Shown in pieces: positions 6,285 to 10,833 of a stretch of DNA of 10,833 nt. The translations under genes were made by a program, and so were the position numbers. The stretch is from Spirochaetota bacterium. Lineage in GTDB: Bacteria > Spirochaetota > UBA4802 > JAFGJZ01. Position 1 is the first letter of the stretch, and each line of letters starts with the position of its first letter. The DNA is taken from the NCBI GenBank assembly GCA_022704645.1, contig JAKJGA010000050.1, positions 1 to 10,833 of the forward strand, given 5' to 3'. The notes under the pieces were generated by a model that was not told the DNA's origin, made no database searches, and saw nothing but the letters and a program-made list of their open reading frames with translations.

Positions 6285-6320
6285 TTACGCGTTTATTCGC
6301 TGCGCTCAGTATACGCGTAA
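6285..6320. repeat. 8-bp inverted repeat TTACGCGT/ACGCGTAA
   Basis: Arms 6285-6292 and 6313-6320 enclose a 20-nt loop containing CGCTGCGCTCAG. On the minus strand it lies about 50 bp after the stop of the 133-aa membrane-protein gene, so it may serve as that operon's 3' hairpin. Confidence 0.6.
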
Positions 6321-6372
6321 ATTTTTCTAATTTATAAAGCTCATTTTAAATCAATAATCCAGCTCTCGACAT

Positions 6373-6774
6373 TTAACACTTCTCGCGCTTACGCACGAAA
6401 TTAGTCCGGGATGATTTAATTATTGAATATATTATTCCTATAAATATACATCCTATTTGAACTATGAATCTTGCAATTATAAATAGAATAAACCAGCCGA
6501 AATATGATGAATCCGGATTAGTTCTAAAGGTACTCATTCCATCCCTGACAAAAGATAGAATTATTGATAAAGCAAAAGTAATAAAGCTTACAAAATAATA
6601 TTTGCGCTTCTTGAAAGAAATAACAGCATAAACCACAGGGGATAATATATAAATTAACGATGGTATTCCGAAAAACGATAGAATATCTAAAAAAAGTGTC
6701 CAGTATGAAATAAACACTGACTCAATTAGCAGCAATACTATAATTGTTGCAACGAACCGCAATCGCCTTCTCAT
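6373..6774 (-). CDS. Unknown four-helix membrane protein
   Basis: A 133-aa protein of unknown function. A basic N-terminus (MRRRLR) leads into hydrophobic segments at about 7-24, 32-54, 59-76 and 92-120, and it ends in a basic tail (SSRTNFVRKREKC). The positive charges predict both termini in the cytoplasm. A TTG at 6777 directly precedes the ATG at 6774; the ATG is preferred, with AGGTGA about 9 nt upstream. It begins 51 bp after the stop of the zinc-ribbon-like membrane gene on the same strand, so the two probably form an operon. Base composition is strongly AT-rich. No family could be recognised. Confidence 0.65.
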   Translation of the reverse strand: MRRRLRFVATIIVLLLIESVFISYWTLFLDILSFFGIPSLIYILSPVVYAVISFKKRKYYFVSFITFALSIILSFVRDGMSTFRTNPDSSYFGWFILFIIARFIVQIGCIFIGIIYSIIKSSRTNFVRKREKC

Positions 6775-6824
6775 CAATTAATATCACCTGAAAAAACAAA
6801 TAATCTGTTGTTCATTTTTTCAAA

Positions 6825-7307
6825 TTAATTATCTTTTTCTTCTAATTTCATATCGGGATACATTTTTTTCGCACATGCCGGACACAGTCCATGACTAAAA
6901 ACAGCATCCGAATGTTCATTGATATATTGTTCAATTTGATACCAATATCCGTCATCATCCCGTATTTTTTTACATGAAGCACATATAGGGATTAGACCGC
7001 TTAGTATTTTTATATTCCGGGATGCCTCTTCAAGCCTTTTCAGGTTCTCTTCCAAATTTGTTTTTGATGCTACTAATTCCTGATTTTTTTGATTCAATGC
7101 ATCTTTTATTTTATTTTCCCGCTTTAGGACAAAAAAAGAAACGACAAAAGCCAGTATTGTACTGAAGACGATTGTGATTATATGAGAACTCCAAATGCTG
7201 ATGTCCGGAATTAGAAACTGTTTAAAATATTCATACAGAGTCATACCCGAAAATGTCAGCAACACGATTATAAACAGGGTCAAATAAAATGACTTTTTTC
7301 TTTTCAT
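6825..7307 (-). CDS. Membrane-anchored coiled-coil protein with a CxxC...CxxC (CASCKKIRDDDGYW) domain
   Basis: 160 aa. Two transmembrane helices (about 6-28 and 39-61) form a hairpin with a short outer loop, followed by a cytoplasmic charged helix likely to be a coiled coil (about 62-100). The last 60 residues are a compact module: ILSGLIPICASCKKIRDDDG, a YW-x-QIE-x-YI stretch, then FSHGLCPACAKKMYP. Cys109, Cys112, Cys142 and Cys145 (with His139) look like a zinc ribbon. As I recall, this module is common at the C-terminus of PAS-, receiver- and sensor-type signalling proteins in many bacteria, and I know of no assigned function. Here it stands alone behind a membrane hairpin, with no PAS or kinase domain. 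The start ATG 7307 lacks a good ribosome site (GGGAG lies 15 nt upstream). Probably first gene of a two-gene operon. A membrane signalling or redox/metal-sensing role is inference. Confidence 0.75.
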   Translation of the reverse strand: MKRKKSFYLTLFIIVLLTFSGMTLYEYFKQFLIPDISIWSSHIITIVFSTILAFVVSFFVLKRENKIKDALNQKNQELVASKTNLEENLKRLEEASRNIKILSGLIPICASCKKIRDDDGYWYQIEQYINEHSDAVFSHGLCPACAKKMYPDMKLEEKDN

Positions 7308-7552
7308 AAGATATATAAACGTCTCCCGATTCTACAAACACGGCTTTTATCACTAATTCCAAAACTCATCAATTCAAAAATCTCAGGTTTAATATAGTCA
7401 AGAAAAGAATGCTTTACATTTTTTTATTATCGTACTACGTATATAATAACGGAATTTGCCCGACTGATCGCAACTATTGATAACTTGTCAAAATCTAATT
7501 CTTCTGCATTTTTCAAGCAACTTGATTATCAAAAACCTAATAAGGGGAAATA

Positions 7553-7581
7553 TTGACTTTTTCATAATATCAGATTAAAAT
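7553..7581 (+). promoter_or_regulatory. Promoter for the 124-aa membrane protein
   Basis: TTGACT (7553-7558), 17-bp spacer, TAAAAT (7576-7581). The predicted transcription start near 7588 is only about 3 nt before the ATG at 7591, implying a leaderless or nearly leaderless mRNA. Upstream (7308-7552) is AT-rich DNA with no gene and another TATAAT at 7442-7447 without a well-spaced -35 box. Confidence 0.5.
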
Positions 7582-7590
7582 GGAATACAA

Positions 7591-7965
7591 ATGAAAAAAA
7601 CACTCAAATCAATTTCACTATATTCATTATTGATTACTCTTATCATTCATTCTTTCCTATTTCTATTGGCAATAATTTGGTCAGATAATTCTTATAACAT
7701 CTCAGCAATACAGACATACCACGGCATTTTATTTTTCTGCAACTTTTTCATGAATTTTGTATTTGATTATGATAATATCGCAATCGGAATAACAATTGCG
7801 ATAATTTTCGATTACTGCTTAAGCATATTGATACTGACATCTTTGACAAAGCTGTCAGGTAAAACACCAAAATGGTACACAGCTCTTGCTGCATTCTTTT
7901 TTCTTGCAATTATAAAATTTGCATTAATGTCAGCTCTGTTATCCCGATCAACATCATCCTTATGA
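7591..7965 (+). CDS. Unknown small membrane protein
   Basis: 124 aa with hydrophobic segments at about 10-30, 43-58, 62-86 and 96-117, a basic N-terminus (MKKTLK) and a short polar C-terminus (SRSTSSL). It is rich in Phe, Leu and Ile and has no recognised motif. It is divergent from the two-gene minus-strand operon, very AT-rich, and followed 37 bp later by copy 2 of the long hairpin, which could end its transcript. It may be a diverged remnant or a fast-evolving accessory protein. The gene call rests on length, membrane-protein composition and a well-placed promoter, not homology. Confidence 0.55.
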   Translation: MKKTLKSISLYSLLITLIIHSFLFLLAIIWSDNSYNISAIQTYHGILFFCNFFMNFVFDYDNIAIGITIAIIFDYCLSILILTSLTKLSGKTPKWYTALAAFFFLAIIKFALMSALLSRSTSSL

Positions 7966-8002
7966 CTGCAAAATCCGATCAAGGCTTGTTTTTTTCTTTG
8001 CT

Positions 8003-8031
8003 GTACTTTCTTTTTCCAAAAAAGAAAGTAC
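8003..8031. repeat. Long perfect hairpin, copy 2 of a dispersed inverted repeat
   Basis: Perfect 13-bp arms GTACTTTCTTTTT (8003-8015) and their complement (8019-8031) with a 3-nt CCA loop. The arm is identical to the core of the hairpin at 6076-6109, but the loop differs (CCA versus TTCGAC), so stem identity has been kept while the loop changed. It lies just after the 124-aa membrane-protein gene. Confidence 0.85.
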
Positions 8032-8050
8032 TAAATTCAAATGAATTAAT

Positions 8051-8079
8051 TTGCCTTTCATTCTGCAATGCGCTATAAT
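8051..8079 (+). promoter_or_regulatory. Promoter of the LruC-domain lipoprotein gene
   Basis: TTGCCT (8051-8056), 17-bp spacer, perfect TATAAT (8074-8079). Expected start near 8086, giving a leader of about 54 nt before the ATG at 8140. Confidence 0.55.
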
Positions 8080-8129
8080 CATTGATCATGCATGGTTTTT
8101 TTCTACGGTCTATCTATGGTGCATAATCC

Positions 8130-8135
8130 AGGAGG
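8130..8135 (+). promoter_or_regulatory. Ribosome binding site that sets the lipoprotein start
   Basis: AGGAGG 4 nt before ATG 8140. It selects this ATG, which directly begins the signal peptide, over the in-frame ATG at 8092, which would add 16 residues ahead of the signal peptide. Confidence 0.85.
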
Positions 8136-8139
8136 ATTT

Positions 8140-9873
8140 ATGAAAAAATTATTTTTTGCACTCGGTATAATCACATTTTTATCTATAATCTCATGCGGAG
8201 GAGGTTCCTCCGGTTCAGCCGGATCCGAGATTCTACCTCAGAATGACGAAACAGCATCACAGACCATAGGCGATACGCCTGTTGCTGCAACGGGAAATTC
8301 TGTAACAATTCCGGCTGTAGACGAGAATACTTATACTTCCGCAGTTTCTGAAAATGAAATAACCTCGGATTCAACCACATCCGATAAGCCGGATTCCTCC
8401 AATGAATCAGCTGCTGCAGACGAAAACAAAACAAACAATGCAAAGCAGGACACAACAGTTCCGGGAAATGACGATTCAGGAACAGGTCCCGACAACAAAA
8501 CAACCGACAATAGTTCTCCGGACAACAATGAAACCGGCGCAGACAAAACAGAAACCACAGTGTCTGAAAACAAGAATACTGAATCTTCCGCAAATACAGA
8601 ATCCGTGATAGCTTCTGACGATCAAATCTCCGCCGATGACGATGAAGAAGCAGCGGATACTGCATCCACAGCAGAGGAGAATGCATTTAATTTTGCCACC
8701 GGTATTGAACTTCCTGTACACATTGAATTTAAGGATAAGGCAACAGGAAAAGCGATTAAAGGCGTGGAAATTTCTGTATACGATCCGGAAAATGAAAAAA
8801 TTCTAGCGAATGCATTCTCTGACAGCAAGGGAATTTCAGAATTCATTATTGCCGGACAGTATACTGGCTCCCGGATAGAGATCGTTCTTAAAAAAGACAA
8901 CTATACTCCCGTCAGAGGATATTATATTGAAAGCAATGATATAGCATCAATTTCCGAACTTGTACGCACAATTGAACTTAATCCAATTACTTCAGAAACA
9001 GGAAAAGGAAAAGACAGCGGATCTATAATCGCGGATAAAGACGGAGACGGAATCGCTGATGACAATGACGAGTTTCCAGCCGATAAATCAATTGCAAAAG
9101 TTCAGAAACATTCATACATACTCGCTTTCGAAGACCGTTATCCCGGCATCGGCGATGCGGATTTCAACGATGCGGTCATCAAGTATGACATAAATGAATT
9201 CATTTCATCCGAAAATACAGTACCGAAAATCGTAATCCGCTCTCAGGTTCTTGCCGCAGGAACAAACAAGAGCGCTATATTCGCAGTTAATATTGCCGGA
9301 AAAAGCTATACACTGATAGAAAATCTTAAAGCCGATATAGCCAACGGTTGGAATACGCGTTCAAACGACAAATATCTTCCAGGAAAAGTCAACGAAATGG
9401 TAATCAACTTCGACAAGCCTGTTGACAGAAAAGCAATCGGCGCAATTCCATATGATCCGTATCTGATTGCAAACGGAGCACACCATGCAAAAAAAGGAAA
9501 GATCCGTTCAGCAAACGAGATACATCTCAGTTTTGTAAAAACACCGTATAAGAAAACCCGTTTTGCGAAAAACGGACTCACTTATGCACTTCTCCTTCCT
9601 TCTGACTGGGTATGGCCGGCAGAGAAAGTGGGCGGAATTTTCAGAGCTTATCCGGATTTTGTAAAATGGTATAAGTCAGGCGGAAAATCAAATACCGACT
9701 GGTATAGAAGTTATGTTTCGGACCGGATATTCGAACAAGCCGTATCCACATCATCAATTGCAGGTTATATTATGGAGAACAAACTAATGAGTACATCAAT
9801 TCTAATCCTCCTGATTATAATATTTGCAGGAATGATCGGTCTCGTAAGGCATTACAGACTGAAGCGCAACTAG
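8140..9873 (+). CDS. LruC-domain lipoprotein with C-terminal transmembrane anchor
   Basis: 577-aa exported lipoprotein. Signal peptide MKKLFFALGIITFLSIIS ends in lipobox SIISC (Cys19), then GGGSSGSAG. Residues 30-180 are a low-complexity acidic Ser/Thr/Asn/Asp/Glu-rich linker. Residues 185-285 (LPVHIEFKDKATGKAIKGVEISVYD...) look like a carboxypeptidase-regulatory/Ig-like beta domain. From about 299 comes a LruC domain (named after a Leptospira outer-membrane lipoprotein): calcium-type loop DKDGDGIADDNDEFPAD, then FEDRYPGIGDADFNDAVIKY at 330-349, and YALLLPSDWVWPAEK...WYKSGGKSNTDWY up to 522. Residues 552-570 are a transmembrane helix followed by the basic tail RHYRLKRN. That tail is odd for a lipoprotein and carries no LPXTG or PEP-CTERM motif. 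Strong own promoter and terminator indicate a single-gene transcript. Likely envelope structural or adhesive protein; the ligand is unknown. Confidence 0.9.
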   Translation: MKKLFFALGIITFLSIISCGGGSSGSAGSEILPQNDETASQTIGDTPVAATGNSVTIPAVDENTYTSAVSENEITSDSTTSDKPDSSNESAAADENKTNNAKQDTTVPGNDDSGTGPDNKTTDNSSPDNNETGADKTETTVSENKNTESSANTESVIASDDQISADDDEEAADTASTAEENAFNFATGIELPVHIEFKDKATGKAIKGVEISVYDPENEKILANAFSDSKGISEFIIAGQYTGSRIEIVLKKDNYTPVRGYYIESNDIASISELVRTIELNPITSETGKGKDSGSIIADKDGDGIADDNDEFPADKSIAKVQKHSYILAFEDRYPGIGDADFNDAVIKYDINEFISSENTVPKIVIRSQVLAAGTNKSAIFAVNIAGKSYTLIENLKADIANGWNTRSNDKYLPGKVNEMVINFDKPVDRKAIGAIPYDPYLIANGAHHAKKGKIRSANEIHLSFVKTPYKKTRFAKNGLTYALLLPSDWVWPAEKVGGIFRAYPDFVKWYKSGGKSNTDWYRSYVSDRIFEQAVSTSSIAGYIMENKLMSTSILILLIIIFAGMIGLVRHYRLKRN

Positions 9874-9895
9874 AAGATGATTTCAGCAGCTCTGC

Positions 9896-9927
9896 ACAAA
9901 AGCACCCCGAAAAGGTGCTTTTGTTTT
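9896..9927 (+). terminator. Rho-independent terminator of the lipoprotein gene
   Basis: Perfect 11-bp stem ACAAAAGCACC (9896-9906) / GGTGCTTTTGT (9914-9924), 7-nt loop, then TTT in a T-rich tail. It lies 22 bp after the stop codon and separates the lipoprotein transcript from the PrsW gene. Confidence 0.9.
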
Positions 9928-10007
9928 ATCTATAATAAACAATAATAATCACTCATCCAAAAATGTGTTGAGTTTTCATCACGTTACGGAATATTTATTC
10001 ATATAAT

Positions 10008-10833
10008 ATGAATATAGATAATACACTAAAAATCATTCTCTCAGCAATTCCTCCGGCGGTATTCCTATATCTTTACTGCAAAAGAATCGGCGAAAAAAAA
10101 CATTTTCCGGTATACGCAGAATCATTTCTTCACGGTGTATTCGTATCATTAATAATACTTCTTTTTAACAGCTTCACTCACGAAATAACCGTTTCGGCGC
10201 CTCTATTCATCCGCAGTTTCGTGCTTGCCGCATCCGTTGAGAAAGTTACAGCACTTATTTCCATATATATACTCGTCCGAGGCTGTCGGAATCTGTCGGT
10301 TAAGCAGGGCATCTGCATCGGAATTATATTCGGTGCAGCATTCGGTTTCGTCGAGAACATTCAATATTCGATCGCATACAGTGCCGATATACTTTTCCAG
10401 CGCATGTTTTTTTCCGTACCAATGCATATCATCACATGCGGTATGATCGGATATTTTCTTTCATTCCGGCGCATTTTCGCAAAGCGCCAGAACAGACTCA
10501 AACTGCTAATAGCGGGATCACTAATCCCTGTATTTCTTCACGGTTTATTCGACTACATGCTGTTCAAGGGTCTTCATGAAGAAATAACAATTCCTCTCAT
10601 GATTACAGCAATGATTATTATTCTCGAATGGATGATATCAATGGCGTTTACAATTCCATCGCCGGACAACCTTTCAGAAAAAAATCTTGCATACGAAGAA
10701 TGGTCAGTAATAACGCGGCATCAAAGGCATGAAAAATGGATAACCCGAACAATGGGCAAATCTGATGACAGTTATACCGGATTTCTCAGATTCGGTAGCG
10801 GCATATCAGATGTCATCATCGCCGTCGTTCTGA
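10008..10833 (+). CDS. PrsW-family intramembrane metalloprotease, 3'-partial
   Basis: 275 codons are visible and the frame is open to the window end. Multi-helix membrane protein of the PrsW family (MEROPS M82, related to the CAAX-protease/Rce1 superfamily), whose characterised Bacillus member cleaves an anti-sigma factor. Family motifs in order: AASVEKV (E78), GAAFGFVENIQY (E116, N117), a helix with MHIITCGMIGY (H140), and HGLFDY (H178, D182). The first motif is normally EE followed two residues later by Lys; here it is EK with no such Lys, so activity is uncertain. From about 218 a hydrophilic tail begins (YEEWSVITRHQRHEKW) that continues beyond the window. There is no ribosome site; a TATAAT abuts the ATG (10002-10007) and TTGAGT lies at 9968-9973. 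The next in-frame ATG would remove half the protein, so 10008 is retained. Confidence 0.8.
   Translation, partial: MNIDNTLKIILSAIPPAVFLYLYCKRIGEKKHFPVYAESFLHGVFVSLIILLFNSFTHEITVSAPLFIRSFVLAASVEKVTALISIYILVRGCRNLSVKQGICIGIIFGAAFGFVENIQYSIAYSADILFQRMFFSVPMHIITCGMIGYFLSFRRIFAKRQNRLKLLIAGSLIPVFLHGLFDYMLFKGLHEEITIPLMITAMIIILEWMISMAFTIPSPDNLSEKNLAYEEWSVITRHQRHEKWITRTMGKSDDSYTGFLRFGSGISDVIIAVVL

Larger units (their letters stand above)
6024..6372. other. Gene-free, hairpin-rich intergenic block
   Basis: This 349-bp gap between two minus-strand genes holds no convincing gene. It contains at least five separate inverted repeats (listed individually: 6076-6109, 6115-6144, 6179-6194, 6233-6249, 6285-6320), plus smaller pairings such as CGTAC/GTACG (6150-6165) enclosed by GACTT/AAGTC (6144-6177). 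An open frame across it (6074-6262) has no ribosome site and merely follows the repeat structure. The part from 6115 to 6200 is GC-rich against a very AT-rich background, typical of a dispersed structured repeat. Confidence 0.65.
6076..8031. other. AT-rich island bracketed by matching hairpins (possible cassette)
   Basis: Two copies of the GTACTTTCTTTTT hairpin mark the ends of a roughly 1.95-kb stretch. The coding parts are visibly more AT-rich than the flanking hcp and lipoprotein genes, and all three genes encode small unknown membrane proteins. After copy 2 comes TAAATTC. After copy 1 the same TAAATTC appears only after the GC-rich structured segment, as if one copy had gained or lost that segment. 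No transposase, recombinase or target-site duplication is visible, so mobility is inference only. Confidence 0.4.

Noticed and set aside
7442..7447. TATAAT as a second + strand promoter
   Set aside because: The nearest -35-like box (TTTACA, 7413-7418) is 23 bp away, too far; kept only as a remark.
7478..7579. TTG-initiated frame of about 33 codons upstream of the 124-aa gene
   Set aside because: No ribosome site, unusual start codon, composition only reflects AT-richness.
7580..7594. Four-codon upstream frame (ATG GAA TAC AAA TGA) overlapping the start of the 124-aa gene
   Set aside because: Its ATG is partly inside the -10 box and would not be transcribed from the predicted start.
6076..8031. 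CRISPR array or integron attC sites
   Set aside because: Only two hairpin copies 1.9 kb apart, no regular spacers, and no attC core (GTTRRRY) or integrase visible.
7872..8078. 68-codon + strand frame overlapping the 124-aa gene
   Set aside because: Out of frame with the better-supported gene, and it runs through the 8003-8031 hairpin; no ribosome site.
8183..8686. 167-codon - strand frame inside the lipoprotein gene
   Set aside because: Antisense shadow of the low-complexity acidic linker; its protein is rich in Arg, Cys, Leu and His with no known fold.
10178..10446. Short frames on both strands within the last 650 bases
   Set aside because: They lie inside the PrsW frame, which has family motifs in the right order.

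Overview
The window is about 10.8 kb of moderately AT-rich bacterial DNA. Strong Shine-Dalgarno (SD) sequences, E. coli-like -35/-10 boxes, a lipobox lipoprotein with a LruC domain, and a set of oxygen-sensitive redox proteins (class I hybrid-cluster protein, ferredoxin-nitroreductase, flavodoxin-fold reductase with a cysteine cluster) point to an anaerobic or microaerophilic diderm. Spirochaete-like or candidate-phylum lineages are possible, but nothing here settles the taxonomy.

Layout. (1) Positions 1-1798, + strand: a redox operon with the 3' part of a ferredoxin-nitroreductase fusion (it begins before the window), a flavodoxin-fold FMN reductase with an iron-sulfur-flavoprotein-like Cys motif, and a small VOC/glyoxalase-fold protein. 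A hairpin follows. (2) 1905-3065, +: a membrane diguanylate cyclase (GGEEF plus I-site) behind a near-consensus extended -10 promoter. Its 3' end overlaps that of the convergent gene by 14 bp. (3) 5498-3052, -: an hcp / alpha-beta hydrolase operon. The hcp promoter has an FNR/Crp-type palindrome over its -35 box, which also overlaps the stop codon of the preceding gene. (4) 6023-5592, -: a small membrane protein with two matching glycine zippers.

(5) 6024-8139: a hairpin-rich non-coding block (6076-6320), then an AT-rich stretch with three small membrane-protein genes. Two are on the - strand, one with a zinc-ribbon-like CxxC...CxxC domain, and one is on the + strand. This stretch is bracketed by two copies of the same hairpin (arm GTACTTTCTTTTT), which makes it look like an inserted cassette. 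(6) 8140-9873, +: a 577-residue lipoprotein with an acidic linker, an Ig/carboxypeptidase-regulatory-like domain, a LruC domain and an unexpected C-terminal transmembrane helix, followed by a strong terminator. (7) 10008 to the window end, +: a PrsW-family intramembrane protease, incomplete at its 3' end, with a substitution in its EE motif.

Functionally, regions 1 and 3 fit defence against nitrosative or electrophilic stress in an anaerobe. Region 6-7 is an envelope locus in which a membrane-tethered lipoprotein lies beside an intramembrane protease. The most unusual parts are the hairpin-bracketed island, the doubly anchored LruC lipoprotein with its divergent PrsW neighbour, and the free-standing membrane version of the CASCKKIRDDDGYW domain.
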